NCBI GenBank assembly: GCA_927441705.1
Contig: CAKMKH010000033.1
Location: 1 to 54,855, forward strand
Reading direction: 5' to 3'
DNA: 54,855 nucleotides
Source: an uncultured Acholeplasmataceae bacterium
GTDB taxonomy: Bacteria > Bacillota_I > Bacilli_A > Acholeplasmatales > Acholeplasmataceae
The position numbers and the translations under genes are program-made. This document shows positions 17,564 through 26,911 of the stretch, piece by piece. Under the pieces are notes generated by a model. It saw only the letters and a program-made list of their open reading frames with translations, had not been told where the DNA came from and did not search any database. Every line of letters begins with the position of its first letter. Position 1 is the first letter of the stretch.

Positions 17564-18941
17564 AATTTATGGACTTGTTTTAGCTGCTGGTAAAGGCACA
17601 AGAATGAAAACTGAAATGCCAAAATGTGCATATTCAATTTTAAAGAAACCGATGATTGAGTACATTGTAGAAAAACTTGAAAAAACTAGAATTGATGAAA
17701 CAGTTGTTGTTGTCGGTCACAAAAAAGATGTCATCATGGATATTTTGGGTGATCGTGTTAAGTATGCAGAGCAAACTGAACAATTAGGTACAGGACATGC
17801 AGCTTTATCAGCAGAAAGCATTTTAGCTGATAAAGAAGGTGTTACATTGATTTTGCCAGGTGATATGCCTTTAATGAATATCAAATTAACTGATAAATTA
17901 TTAAAAGCACATGAAGAAATGGGAAATGATTTGACTGTTGTTTCCATGGTATTTGATAATCCAAAGAGCTATGGACGTATTGTAAGAGATAAATATGGAG
18001 CAATAGCAGCAATCATTGAGGATAAGGATTGTACTGGGGAACAAAAAAAGATTCAAGAGGTTAACTCAGGCGTTTATGTAATTGATAATCAATCGTTATT
18101 TAAAGTTTTAAAAAGTATTCAAAGAAATGAACGTAAGGGTGAATATTATTTAACTGATATCGTAGCTCTTATGAAACATGATTATAAATTAGGATCATTT
18201 GTTGTGCGTGATGCATATCAAATGATGGGTGTAAATGACTTATATTCTGTAAGTATCGCAGAGCGTTACTTACGTGATGAGATTAATAAGAATCATATGT
18301 TAAATGGTGTTGAAATGGTTTCACCAAATACATCTACAATTGGACATAACGTTATTATTGAACCAGGTGTAACCATTTATCCAAATACGACTATTACCGG
18401 CAATTCTACCATTAGAGAAGGCGCAATCATTGGGCCTAATACAGAGATTCATAATGGTAATATTGATGAATATGCAGAAGTTAAACATTCACTAATCTAT
18501 GATTCTACAGTAGGTGCACACACTACTGTTGGGCCGTTTGCGCATTTGAGAAATCATGCAAATATTGGACCTTATAATAGAGTTGGTAACTTTGTTGAGG
18601 TTAAAAATTCTATCACAGGTGAAGGCACAAAAGCTGCGCATTTATCTTATATAGGAGATGCAGAAGTTGGATCTAATGTAAACTTTGGTTGTGGATCAAT
18701 AACAGTTAACTATGATGGTGTAAATAAACATAAAACGATTATTGGTGACGATGTCTTTATTGGCTGTAATGTAAATATGGTTGCGCCACTTAAGATAGAA
18801 GATCAAGTATTTATAGCTGCTGGATCTACAGTAACTGAAGATGTACCAAAAGGTTCATTATCAATTGCTAGAAATTATCAAGTCAATAAAGCAGACTATT
18901 ATAATAACTTAATTAAACCAAAACCAAAACCAGAAAAATAA
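17556..18941 (+). CDS. glmU: Bifunctional GlmU: GlcN-1-P acetyltransferase / GlcNAc-1-P uridyltransferase
   Basis: A 461-residue enzyme completing UDP-GlcNAc. The N-terminal uridyltransferase domain has LAAGKGTRMKTEMPK, GTGHA and GDMPL. The C-terminal left-handed beta-helix has hexapeptide repeats and the acetyltransferase residues in KAAHLSYIGDAEVG and NFGCG. The ATG at 17556 overlaps the glmM stop. A GTG 3 codons upstream is less likely because GGAAGTG serves the ATG. In a wall-less cell the product must feed glycolipid or polysaccharide synthesis rather than murein. Confidence 0.96.
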   Translation: MSKIYGLVLAAGKGTRMKTEMPKCAYSILKKPMIEYIVEKLEKTRIDETVVVVGHKKDVIMDILGDRVKYAEQTEQLGTGHAALSAESILADKEGVTLILPGDMPLMNIKLTDKLLKAHEEMGNDLTVVSMVFDNPKSYGRIVRDKYGAIAAIIEDKDCTGEQKKIQEVNSGVYVIDNQSLFKVLKSIQRNERKGEYYLTDIVALMKHDYKLGSFVVRDAYQMMGVNDLYSVSIAERYLRDEINKNHMLNGVEMVSPNTSTIGHNVIIEPGVTIYPNTTITGNSTIREGAIIGPNTEIHNGNIDEYAEVKHSLIYDSTVGAHTTVGPFAHLRNHANIGPYNRVGNFVEVKNSITGEGTKAAHLSYIGDAEVGSNVNFGCGSITVNYDGVNKHKTIIGDDVFIGCNVNMVAPLKIEDQVFIAAGSTVTEDVPKGSLSIARNYQVNKADYYNNLIKPKPKPEK

Positions 18942-18956
18942 AATATATTTATATTG

Positions 18957-18986
18957 AAGCATCCTATTTCAATGGGATGCTTTTTT
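18957..18986 (+). terminator. Terminator of glmSMU
   Basis: AAGCATCC and GGATGCTT form an 8-bp stem with a ten-base loop and a six-T tail. Confidence 0.85.
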
Positions 18987-19044
18987 GTAATATTTTTTCA
19001 TTATGTGTAAGAATTCTCATAATCTAATTTATGCAATTTTAATG

Positions 19045-19053
19045 TGATATAAT
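19045..19053 (+). promoter_or_regulatory. Extended -10 promoter of the GNAT gene
   Basis: TGATATAAT lies 34 bases before the ATG at 19087. No clear -35 is present. Confidence 0.6.
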
Positions 19054-19086
19054 GAAGTTAATAAAGGATAAAGGGAGATAAATATT

Positions 19087-19551
19087 ATGGCTAGTGATTC
19101 TAAAGATATGTTGGTTGATTTGTATCAACCGATCATAAAAGAACTTGAATCTAAATACGAAATTAAAAGAGTATTATCACCAAATAGTGATAAAGTATTA
19201 AAGTTTATTGAAGAGAATTTTTCATTAGGTTGGGTATCAGAAGCAAAAGCAGGATTGTATAAACCACATCCTACTTGTTTCATTGCAGTAGATGAAGGAA
19301 AACTAATTGGATTTGCATGCTATGATTCAACTGCAAAGGCTTATTTTGGACCTACTGGTGTTGATGAAGCTTATAGAGGACAAGGCATTGGTAAAACCTT
19401 ACTACTTCAATGTCTAGTAGCAATGAAAAATGATGGTTATGGATATGCAATCATCGGTGGTGTTGAACCTAAGAATTGGGCTTTTTATGAAAAAGCTTCA
19501 GGAGCTGTACCAATTGACAATAGCAAAAAGATTTACACACGCATGGTTTAA
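19087..19551 (+). CDS. GNAT-family N-acetyltransferase
   Basis: A 154-residue protein with one GNAT fold. A strand (TCFIAVDEGKLIGFACYD) leads to the acetyl-CoA motif A (VDEAYRGQGIGKTLLLQC, about residues 98-115). A final NWAFYEKASGA motif follows, as in family members that modify small amines or proteins. It precedes a hexosaminidase, so an aminosugar substrate is conceivable, but nothing in the sequence proves it. GGGAGA precedes the start. Its stop codon lies within a terminator stem. Confidence 0.85.
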   Translation: MASDSKDMLVDLYQPIIKELESKYEIKRVLSPNSDKVLKFIEENFSLGWVSEAKAGLYKPHPTCFIAVDEGKLIGFACYDSTAKAYFGPTGVDEAYRGQGIGKTLLLQCLVAMKNDGYGYAIIGGVEPKNWAFYEKASGAVPIDNSKKIYTRMV

Positions 19552-19571
19552 GTTGACTTAAACCATGTTTT
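19542..19571 (+). terminator. Terminator overlapping the GNAT stop codon
   Basis: CATGGTTTAAG and CTTAAACCATG form a perfect 11-bp stem with a TTGA loop and TTTT tail. The TAA at 19549-19551 lies in the 5' arm. No new promoter is evident before the next gene, so some read-through is likely. Confidence 0.75.
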
Positions 19572-19592
19572 ATATTTGAAGGGAGCTTAACT

Positions 19593-21437
19593 ATGGAAAT
19601 TAAAGGCATTGAAATCATTAGAGAATTAGAAATGATTAAAACGTATACTGCATTTAAAATAGATGATATTGAATCGATTGAATTTAAATCTTTTGATGCA
19701 TATGATTATCAAATCATCAAGAGAGGTAAAACATATCAAGTGTTTTATCATCAGCAAAGAGATATTTATGCAGCATTAGGATATATTTTAAGTCACTTGA
19801 ATCAAAAAAACTATGATATTAAAAGAACTAGAAAGTTAAAATCATTAGGGTATATGATTGATTGTGCGAGAAATGCAGTACCTACAATTGAATCACTTCA
19901 AAGACAAGTTGTTAACTTGGCTTTAATAGGATATACATATATAGGACTATACTTAGAAGATTTATTTGAGATTGATGAAGAACCAGAGTTTGGATATATG
20001 CGAGGACGCTATACAAAGTCTGAAATAAGCGATTTAATCACGTTTGCGAATAACTTTGATATTGAGGTTATCCCTTATATTCAAACGCTTGCACACTTAA
20101 ATGCTATCTTTAAACATCCTAAATATAATAGCATTCTAGATATTAATGATATTTTATTAGTAGATGAACCTAAAACTTATGAGTTGATTGAAAAAATGTT
20201 GATTACAGCACAAAGCATGTTTAACACAGATACAATCAATATTGGTATGGATGAAGCATGGCAATTAGGCTTAGGAAAATATATGCATAAGCATGGATAC
20301 GAAAATCGTATGGATATCATGCTTAAGCACTTAGATAAAGTTTTAGACATATGTAGAAGAAACGACATTAAACCTCAGATGTGGGCTGATATGTTCTTTC
20401 ACCTAAAAGGTGGTGCGTATTTTTCTAAAGGTGTAACATCATTTGAAGATATTAAAGGATTAGTTCCTAATGATGTTGAGTTAGTGTATTGGGATTATTA
20501 CCATACAGATCAAAAAGATTATGATGATAAGTTTGAATCTTTAAAGACATTAACATCAAATTATGGATTTGCAGGTGGTGCATGGAAATGGGTAGGATTT
20601 GCGCCTTTCAATGGATTTTCAAAAAGAAGTTCCATTCCAGCAATTGCTGCATGCAAAAAAGCAGATGTCAACCACTTTGTGGTGACATCATGGGGAGATA
20701 ATGGTGCAGAAGCATCTATGTTTTCGATTCTTCCAAGTTTAATATTTATATCAGGCTCATTTTATGAAGATGATTTAACTGATGAAGATGAATTTATTTA
20801 TGGACTTACCAATTGTAGTATGGAAGCTTGGATGAACTTAGATAAACTAAACCAAATATATCCAGCAAAAGAAATTAAAACAGTTAACCCATCTAAATAT
20901 TTGTTATTTGAAGATATTTTATTAGGTGACTCACATATTAAGCTACATAAAGACTATAAGAAATCTTATAAAGCAATTAAAGAGATGTTAGAACCATATA
21001 CAACGATTGAATCTCCTTATAAATATATTTTTAACACACTATATGATTTAGCGCTTGTTTTGTCGATTAAATCGACATTAAGTTTAAAATTATATGAGCT
21101 ATATCACAAAGATGATAAAAAAGGATTACTAGATTTTGTCAAAAATGATCTATCAGAGGTGATTGATAATATCACGCAGTTCTACCAAGATTTCAAGTAT
21201 CAATGGCATATGGAAAATAAGCCATTTGGATTTGAAGTGCAAAGCTATCGTTTTGGAGGATTACTTCAAAGATTGGAAGATATTAAAGATAAAATTTTTG
21301 ATTATGCAAAAGGAAAAACTCAAGAGATAGAAGAATTAGATCAAAGAAGATTAAATCTTGCTGATGATGACGACCCATATCTTGGATGTATATATTACAA
21401 TCAGTTTGTAAAATACGTTACATTCGGAACATTTTAA
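19593..21437 (+). CDS. Beta-N-acetylhexosaminidase, glycoside hydrolase family 20 (cytosolic)
   Basis: This 614-residue protein has an N-terminal beta domain (1-80) and a GH20-like TIM barrel (SLGYMIDCARNAVPTIESLQ, QTLAHLNAIFKHP, MWADMFFH). The catalytic Asp220-Glu221 pair lies in IGMDEAW, the substitute for the family's GGDE, and a helical C-terminal domain follows. It would release GlcNAc or GalNAc from glycans by substrate-assisted catalysis. There is no signal peptide or membrane segment, so it probably acts on imported glycans or recycles its own glycolipids. AAGGGAG precedes the ATG. It is preceded by a terminator with no obvious promoter. Confidence 0.82.
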   Translation: MEIKGIEIIRELEMIKTYTAFKIDDIESIEFKSFDAYDYQIIKRGKTYQVFYHQQRDIYAALGYILSHLNQKNYDIKRTRKLKSLGYMIDCARNAVPTIESLQRQVVNLALIGYTYIGLYLEDLFEIDEEPEFGYMRGRYTKSEISDLITFANNFDIEVIPYIQTLAHLNAIFKHPKYNSILDINDILLVDEPKTYELIEKMLITAQSMFNTDTINIGMDEAWQLGLGKYMHKHGYENRMDIMLKHLDKVLDICRRNDIKPQMWADMFFHLKGGAYFSKGVTSFEDIKGLVPNDVELVYWDYYHTDQKDYDDKFESLKTLTSNYGFAGGAWKWVGFAPFNGFSKRSSIPAIAACKKADVNHFVVTSWGDNGAEASMFSILPSLIFISGSFYEDDLTDEDEFIYGLTNCSMEAWMNLDKLNQIYPAKEIKTVNPSKYLLFEDILLGDSHIKLHKDYKKSYKAIKEMLEPYTTIESPYKYIFNTLYDLALVLSIKSTLSLKLYELYHKDDKKGLLDFVKNDLSEVIDNITQFYQDFKYQWHMENKPFGFEVQSYRFGGLLQRLEDIKDKIFDYAKGKTQEIEELDQRRLNLADDDDPYLGCIYYNQFVKYVTFGTF

Positions 21438-21456
21438 GTAATAATTAGTGTTTAAT

Positions 21457-21516
21457 TGTAAATAATATACAAAAATTTACATAAATATTGACATTTCGTC
21501 CTATTGGTATTACAAT
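21457..21516 (+). promoter_or_regulatory. glnA promoter with upstream inverted repeat
   Basis: TTGACA (21488-21493), a 17-base spacer and TACAAT (21511-21516) form a good promoter. Just upstream lies TGTAAAT-N11-ATTTACA (21457-21481), a perfect 7-bp inverted repeat. It does not fit the GlnR/TnrA consensus TGTNA-N7-TNACA, but may be a regulator site. Confidence 0.65.
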
Positions 21517-21549
21517 TTTACCAAAATAATGGATAGGGTGTCTTTTTTT

Positions 21550-22887
21550 ATGAGAAATTATACAAGAGTTGAAATCATTGAATCTGCAAAAGAAAATAAT
21601 GTGAAATATGTAAGACTACAATTTACAGATATGCTAGGTGTTGTTAAGAATGTTGAGATTCCAGTAACGAATTTAGAGCGAGCTTTATCAAATGAAATTA
21701 TGTTTGATGGCTCATCTATTCAAGGCTTTGTTAGAATTGATGAAGCAGATATGTATTTGTATCCAGATTTAAGTACTTGGCTTATTCTAGAATGGGAACA
21801 AGTTCTAGATGGCAAGGTTGCAAGACTGATCTGTGATGTTTATACGACTGAGCATGTACCTTTTGAAGGTGATCCTAGATATATTCTTAAAAAGAACTTA
21901 GATAAAATGCGTGAGTTGGGTTTTGAAAAGTTTAATATTGGTGTTGAACCTGAGTTTTTCCTATTTAAACTTGATGAAAAAGGTAGACCAACAATGGAAT
22001 TTTCTGATTTAGGGGGATATTTTGATCTTGCTCCAATTGATGGATCAGAAGATGTAAGAAGAGATATTGTTTTGGAATTAGAAAAAATGGGGTTTGATAT
22101 GGAAGTTTCACATCATGAAGTTGCGTTTGGTCAACATGAGATCAATTTTCATTTTGATAACGCATTAGAAGCATGTGACAATATTCAAACTTTTAAGATA
22201 GTTGTCAAAAATGTCGCAAGACGTCATGGTTATCATGCTACATTTATGCCAAAACCAATTCAAGGTATTAATGGTTCTGGTATGCATACCAATTGTTCAA
22301 TATCTAATGACGGAAATAATTTATTTTATGATCCAAATACTGAAAACCAATTATCTGAAACAGCACTTATGTTTATTGCCGGTGTCATGAAATACGCACA
22401 AGAATTTGCACTTTTAACTAATCCTACAGTTAATTCATATAAACGTTTAGTTCCTGGATTTGAAGCACCTTGCTACATTTCTTGGAGTGATGCAAATCGC
22501 TCTACAATGGTAAGAATACCTGCAGCACGTGGTAAATCAACTAGAATTGAAGTTAGATCTGTAGATGCTTCAGCTAATCCATATCTAGCGATGTCAGGAT
22601 TATTATCTTCTGGACTTGAAGGTATTAAAAATAAGTTTAATTCCTTAACTCCAGTGAAGAAAAACTTGTTTAAAATGAGTGATCAAGAACGTAAACGTTT
22701 GGGCATAAAAAACCTTCCTGAGTCATTAAAAGAAGCAATAGAATCATTTTCAAATTCAAGTTTAATGAAGGATACTGTTGGTGATTTTCTATATTCAAAA
22801 TTAATTGAAGCTAAGCAAAGAGAATGGGATGAATATAAAGTTAGAGTCACTCCATATGAGCTTGAAAAATATTTACCAATTATTTAA
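21550..22887 (+). CDS. glnA: Glutamine synthetase type I (GSI-alpha)
   Basis: A 445-residue enzyme joining ammonia and glutamate to glutamine with ATP. It has the beta-grasp domain with [42 protein letters not shown], the ATP loop [12 protein letters not shown] and catalytic RIPAARG. The Arg in GFVRI corresponds to Bacillus Arg62, which takes part in feedback inhibition. There is no adenylylation insert, as expected for GSI-alpha. An ATG 7 codons earlier lies only about 5 bases from the predicted transcript start, so the ATG at 21550 with AGGGTG upstream is chosen. It supplies the glutamine used by GlmS. Confidence 0.95.
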   Translation: MRNYTRVEIIESAKENNVKYVRLQFTDMLGVVKNVEIPVTNLERALSNEIMFDGSSIQGFVRIDEADMYLYPDLSTWLILEWEQVLDGKVARLICDVYTTEHVPFEGDPRYILKKNLDKMRELGFEKFNIGVEPEFFLFKLDEKGRPTMEFSDLGGYFDLAPIDGSEDVRRDIVLELEKMGFDMEVSHHEVAFGQHEINFHFDNALEACDNIQTFKIVVKNVARRHGYHATFMPKPIQGINGSGMHTNCSISNDGNNLFYDPNTENQLSETALMFIAGVMKYAQEFALLTNPTVNSYKRLVPGFEAPCYISWSDANRSTMVRIPAARGKSTRIEVRSVDASANPYLAMSGLLSSGLEGIKNKFNSLTPVKKNLFKMSDQERKRLGIKNLPESLKEAIESFSNSSLMKDTVGDFLYSKLIEAKQREWDEYKVRVTPYELEKYLPII

Positions 22888-22907
22888 AGGCGTTTTCGCC
22901 TTTTTTT
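22886..22907 (+). terminator. Terminator overlapping the glnA stop
   Basis: AAAGGCG-TTTT-CGCCTTT with a seven-T tail. Two bases of the glnA stop codon are in the stem. Confidence 0.85.
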
Positions 22908-22920
22908 AATTGTTTAATAA

Positions 22921-22929
22921 TGATATAAT
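22921..22929 (+). promoter_or_regulatory. Extended -10 promoter of pepF
   Basis: TGATATAAT lies 30 bases before the ATG at 22959, with GGGAGG as ribosome site. Confidence 0.6.
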
Positions 22930-22958
22930 TTAATTAAGAAAATCGGGAGGTATTATAT

Positions 22959-24710
22959 ATGAAAGTTTGGAATCTAAATGATTTATATCATGGTTTTGAT
23001 GATGTTTATGAAAAAGATTTAAAATCATTAGAAGATAAAATGGATGATTTAAAAAACTACATTTTATATCAAAAACAAGAAAACGATCAGCAATATATCG
23101 AAGGTTATTTAAAAAGAGAAGAAGAAATCGTTAAATTATCTAGGTCTTTAGCTGCTTTTGCATCACTAACGATGGCTACTGATGTTAATCATGAAATTGC
23201 ACCTAAATATATGGCTAAATTACAACAAATCTTTAGAAAAGTAACTGCAGAGCAAGTTATTTTCCAAAGATATCTAGCTTCTGTTGATCTTGATAAAGTC
23301 AAAGAACATTCACATATCATTAGACAGTATTTATATCAACTTAAAAAAGATCAAGAAGATGCAAAACATATGTTATCTGAAAAAGAAGAAGTATTATATG
23401 CTAAAATGCGTGAATTTGCCTCATCAGGTTGGTCACAATTACATTCAATTACAACAGCTAATTTAGGTGTTGATTATGAAGGTAAAGAAATCACTTTAAG
23501 CGAAATTAGAAATATGGCTTATGAAAACGATAAAGATGTTCGTAAGAAAGCATACGAAGCAGAACTTAAAGCTTATGAAAAGATTGAAGATCAAGTTGCG
23601 TTTGCTTTATCTAATATTAAACGTGAAGTAACAACTATGAATGAGCTTAGAGGTTATGAATCAGCGTTATCTAAAACGTTAGGTCAATCTAATATGACTA
23701 AAGAAACTTTAGATGCGATGATTTCAGCAATGCTTGAATATCGTCCATATTTTGCTAAATATTTAAAGACTAAAGCAAAATATTTAGGGCATGAAAAGGC
23801 TTTGCCGTTCTATGATATGTTTGCACCAGTAGGAAATTTGAGTAAAACATATACTTATGAGGATGCACAAATGATTATTAAAGATGCTTTTTATGGTTTT
23901 TCTAAGCGCCTAGGAGATTTTGCGACTAAAGCATTCGACCATGAATGGATTGACGTTTATCCTAAAAAAGGTAAACGCGGTGGTGCTTTTTGTTCAAATC
24001 AACCACAAATCAAGCAATCTAGAATTATGAGTAATTTTACAGGATCACTATCTGATGTTTTAACATTAGCTCATGAACTTGGTCATGGTTATCATGGTGA
24101 AGTGATTTCAAATAATGAACCACTTCATTGGTCATATCCAATGCCTTTAGCAGAAACTGCATCAATATTTTGTGAAAAAATCGTTAATGATTATTTGTTA
24201 AAATCACTTAAAAATGATGAAGAAGTATTATCGGTACTAGAAAATTCACTTCAAGGTGATACTCAAGTAATAATTGATATTTTATCAAGATATATTTTTG
24301 AATCTAAATTATTTGAAAATGCAAATGGACCTATCAATAAAAAACAAATGAAAGAGTGGATGGTTGAGGCTCAAAAAGAAGCTTATACTGACGGGCTAGA
24401 TCATGAAATACTGCATCCATATATGTGGTTAAATAAAGGACATTATTATAGTGCAGGCCTAAATTTTTATAATTTCCCTTATGCCTTTGGATTACTATTT
24501 GGAAAAGGATTATACGCTACATATCTAAAAGATCCTGATAAATTCTTAATGAATTATGATCATTTATTAGAATTGACAACTAAAACAAGTGTAGAAGAAG
24601 TTGCGAAATCAATGCAAATTGATGTCACAAGCAAAGACTTTTGGATTGCATCACTTGAACAAGTTAAAAAAGATATAGATGATGTTATTGCATTATTTAA
24701 AAAACAATAA
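22959..24710 (+). CDS. pepF: Oligoendopeptidase F (M3 family metallopeptidase)
   Basis: A 583-residue cytosolic zinc peptidase of family M3B. The zinc motif is LAHELGHGYHGE (about residue 367), with the third ligand in ETASIFCEKIV. The C-terminal SAGLNFYNFPYAFGLLFG region is typical of PepF. It would cut imported peptides of roughly 7-17 residues, supplying amino acids to a peptide-dependent cell. The length is slightly below the usual 600. It has its own promoter and is not visibly linked to a peptide transporter. Confidence 0.93.
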   Translation: MKVWNLNDLYHGFDDVYEKDLKSLEDKMDDLKNYILYQKQENDQQYIEGYLKREEEIVKLSRSLAAFASLTMATDVNHEIAPKYMAKLQQIFRKVTAEQVIFQRYLASVDLDKVKEHSHIIRQYLYQLKKDQEDAKHMLSEKEEVLYAKMREFASSGWSQLHSITTANLGVDYEGKEITLSEIRNMAYENDKDVRKKAYEAELKAYEKIEDQVAFALSNIKREVTTMNELRGYESALSKTLGQSNMTKETLDAMISAMLEYRPYFAKYLKTKAKYLGHEKALPFYDMFAPVGNLSKTYTYEDAQMIIKDAFYGFSKRLGDFATKAFDHEWIDVYPKKGKRGGAFCSNQPQIKQSRIMSNFTGSLSDVLTLAHELGHGYHGEVISNNEPLHWSYPMPLAETASIFCEKIVNDYLLKSLKNDEEVLSVLENSLQGDTQVIIDILSRYIFESKLFENANGPINKKQMKEWMVEAQKEAYTDGLDHEILHPYMWLNKGHYYSAGLNFYNFPYAFGLLFGKGLYATYLKDPDKFLMNYDHLLELTTKTSVEEVAKSMQIDVTSKDFWIASLEQVKKDIDDVIALFKKQ

Positions 24711-24723
24711 TTCTAGCAAGAGT

Positions 24724-24758
24724 TTAAGTTAGATAACTTAATCTTTATATGCTATAAT
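24724..24758 (+). promoter_or_regulatory. cps promoter with overlapping palindrome
   Basis: An extended -10 TGCTATAAT (24750-24758) precedes cpsC. The palindrome TTAAGTTA-GA-TAACTTAA (24724-24741) covers the expected -35 and is followed by only three T, so it may be a weak pepF terminator or an operator. Confidence 0.5.
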
Positions 24759-24790
24759 TATATAAATAGAAGATCAAATGGAGGCTTAAA

Positions 24791-25501
24791 ATGGACGATC
24801 AAAACTTTGAAAATCAAAATGAGATTAGTTTATTCGATTTATTTATTATATTAAAAAGGAACATCATTCTTATCTTAGGTTTTACCATTATTATCGCTAT
24901 GATTACTGGAGCATATGCTTTTTTTGTAGTTAATGAAACATATGCATCAAATGCTGATGTTATGGTTCAAGTTGAAGCAGGGACTGCAAATGATGGAACA
25001 TATGATTATAATACAGCTCAAAAATTACTTGCGACTATCGCAGAATATATGAGTAAAGATATCGTATTAGATGAAGTGATCAGAGATCTTGATATCGACT
25101 ACACAACTAATCAAATTAGATCGAATTTATCGATAACCTCTTCAACAACAAGTTTTTTCATAAATATTAAATATGTCAACGAAGATCCTGATTTATCTAG
25201 GGACATAGTTAATTCAATTATCGATAATGCGATAGGTATTGCTAATGGAAATGTTGCTTTTTCGTCCATCAACAATAAAATTACAAGAACTTCATTTGCT
25301 GAAATAGGAACTTATGATTCTCCAAATAAACCATTATATTTAGCTATTGGTATTATTTTAGGTGGTATTGCAGGTGTCGGATTTGTATTTCTTAAAGAAA
25401 TGTTAAATAACTCTTTTAATTCAAAAGAACAACTAGAAGCTGCCTTAGATATTCAAGTCTTAGGTGTTATACCTAAATTTGAAGTTAAGGAGGATTTTTA
25501 A
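24791..25501 (+). CDS. Polysaccharide chain-length/co-polymerase protein, CpsC/YveK type
   Basis: This 236-residue Wzz-family protein has a first membrane helix (about 21-43), an extracytoplasmic domain (45-175) and a second helix (about 177-198). A cytoplasmic tail of about 35 residues follows. In Firmicutes, this membrane adaptor activates the separate CpsD tyrosine kinase and helps set polysaccharide length. The kinase is encoded one base downstream, and the phosphatase next, confirming the module. GGAGG precedes the start. Confidence 0.88.
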   Translation: MDDQNFENQNEISLFDLFIILKRNIILILGFTIIIAMITGAYAFFVVNETYASNADVMVQVEAGTANDGTYDYNTAQKLLATIAEYMSKDIVLDEVIRDLDIDYTTNQIRSNLSITSSTTSFFINIKYVNEDPDLSRDIVNSIIDNAIGIANGNVAFSSINNKITRTSFAEIGTYDSPNKPLYLAIGIILGGIAGVGFVFLKEMLNNSFNSKEQLEAALDIQVLGVIPKFEVKEDF

Positions 25502-25502
25502 G

Positions 25503-26237
25503 ATGACAAAAAAGAAATTCTCAATTGGACGTTTAATTAATGGTGAAAAAAATGAAAAATATGATTACCTAGTAACCAAGCAAGATCCACTTTCATTTGT
25601 TACTGAATCTTTTCAAAAGGTCATCATCAATTTAGAATATTCAAATGTAGATAAAAATATCAAAGTTATTCAATTCACATCGACTCTTCCTTCAGAAGGT
25701 AAATCTACTTTTATATCGAATCTAGCTTATTTAATGGGTCAAAAAGGCGAAAAAATTATAGTGCTTGATTTAGATCTTAGAAAACCTAAAATGAATCGTG
25801 TATTTAGTGTAGCCAATAGAAACGGATTAACAGATTACTTATCTGGTAAGATAACATTAGAACAAGCAATTAATCACTCTGAAGATATTGGTATTGATTT
25901 TATAACTGCTGGAGAGAAAACATCTGCAGTTATCAATGTGTTAGAGACTCAAAAATTGAAAGAGTTAATTGCTAAACTTAAAGAAACATACGATTATGTT
26001 TTATTAGATACACCACCAGTTATTACAGTTTCTGATTCATTATATATATCAAAACTAGCAGACGGCGTTATATTTATTGTAGCTCAAGGAAAAGCTAAGA
26101 AGACATTAGTTAAAGAAGCTATTAAGAGCCTTAAAAATCATAATGTGAATATTTTAGGCCTAGTATTTACACAATTTGATATGAAATCTGGATATGGATA
26201 TACTTACGATTATTCATATTATAGTGATGATGAATAA
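25503..26237 (+). CDS. Bacterial tyrosine autokinase, CpsD/YwqD type
   Basis: A 244-residue BY-kinase. Walker A is TSTLPSEGKSTF, Walker A' is VLDLDLRKPKM and Walker B is YVLLDTPPVI. The C-terminal tail holds six Tyr within its last 15 residues (GYGYTYDYSYYSDDE), the autophosphorylation cluster. It would phosphorylate itself when bound to CpsC. GGAGG lies at the end of cpsC and favours the ATG at 25503 over an in-frame start 13 codons upstream within cpsC. It overlaps the phosphatase gene by one base. Confidence 0.92.
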   Translation: MTKKKFSIGRLINGEKNEKYDYLVTKQDPLSFVTESFQKVIINLEYSNVDKNIKVIQFTSTLPSEGKSTFISNLAYLMGQKGEKIIVLDLDLRKPKMNRVFSVANRNGLTDYLSGKITLEQAINHSEDIGIDFITAGEKTSAVINVLETQKLKELIAKLKETYDYVLLDTPPVITVSDSLYISKLADGVIFIVAQGKAKKTLVKEAIKSLKNHNVNILGLVFTQFDMKSGYGYTYDYSYYSDDE

Positions 26238-26911
26238 TGATTGATATTCATACTCATATACTTCATGATGTTGATGATGGTGCTAAAGATATTGAAACTG
26301 CACTTAAATTAATAGAAATAGAAGTGAATCAAGGTGTTAATAAAATAGTTTTAACTCCTCATGTGCAATCAAGAGTAACTAGAGCTAATTTAAGCGAACA
26401 TCATGAAAAATTTGAAGTTTTAAAAAATTTTGTTAAGTCAAAAAATATTAATGTTGACTTATATTTAGCTGCAGAAATTTTATATCAAGCACATATAGAC
26501 ACAAAATTTGATGATTATACTTTTGGCAAAGAAAAATATATTTTAATTGAATTTTCTACAAGAGCTAAAACACCTATTGAAGAGATATGTTTTGATATCA
26601 TGCACTTAGGATATCAAGTGATTGTTGCACATGTTGAAAGATATCAATATTTATCGATAGATGATATCTTTAAAATCAAACAAACTGGTGCTTTACTTCA
26701 AGTAAATGCATCATCAATCTTAAATTTAGATCAACATGTATCTAAAAAAACAATTAAGCAACTTATTAAATTTAATTTAATTGATATTATTGCTTCTGAC
26801 ACACATAATATTGAAAAAAGACCCCCTAATTTATTAGAGGCTAAAACATATTTGAAGAAATATTATAAAGATGATGAACTAGATTTATTATTTAATAGAA
26901 TTCAATTATAG
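26237..26911 (+). CDS. Tyrosine-protein phosphatase of the PHP family, CpsB/YwqE type
   Basis: A 224-residue metal-dependent phosphatase. The PHP motifs are DIHTHILHDVDDGA at the N-terminus, LTPHVQ near residue 46, and IASDTHN near residue 190. It would dephosphorylate the kinase and complete the phosphorylation cycle needed for polysaccharide export. Its ATG overlaps the kinase stop (TAATG). A strong terminator follows. No glycosyltransferase operon follows, unlike typical capsule loci. Confidence 0.92.
   Translation: MIDIHTHILHDVDDGAKDIETALKLIEIEVNQGVNKIVLTPHVQSRVTRANLSEHHEKFEVLKNFVKSKNINVDLYLAAEILYQAHIDTKFDDYTFGKEKYILIEFSTRAKTPIEEICFDIMHLGYQVIVAHVERYQYLSIDDIFKIKQTGALLQVNASSILNLDQHVSKKTIKQLIKFNLIDIIASDTHNIEKRPPNLLEAKTYLKKYYKDDELDLLFNRIQL

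Noticed and set aside
21457-21481. GlnR/TnrA box at glnA
   Set aside because: The spacing and ends do not match TGTNA-N7-TNACA.
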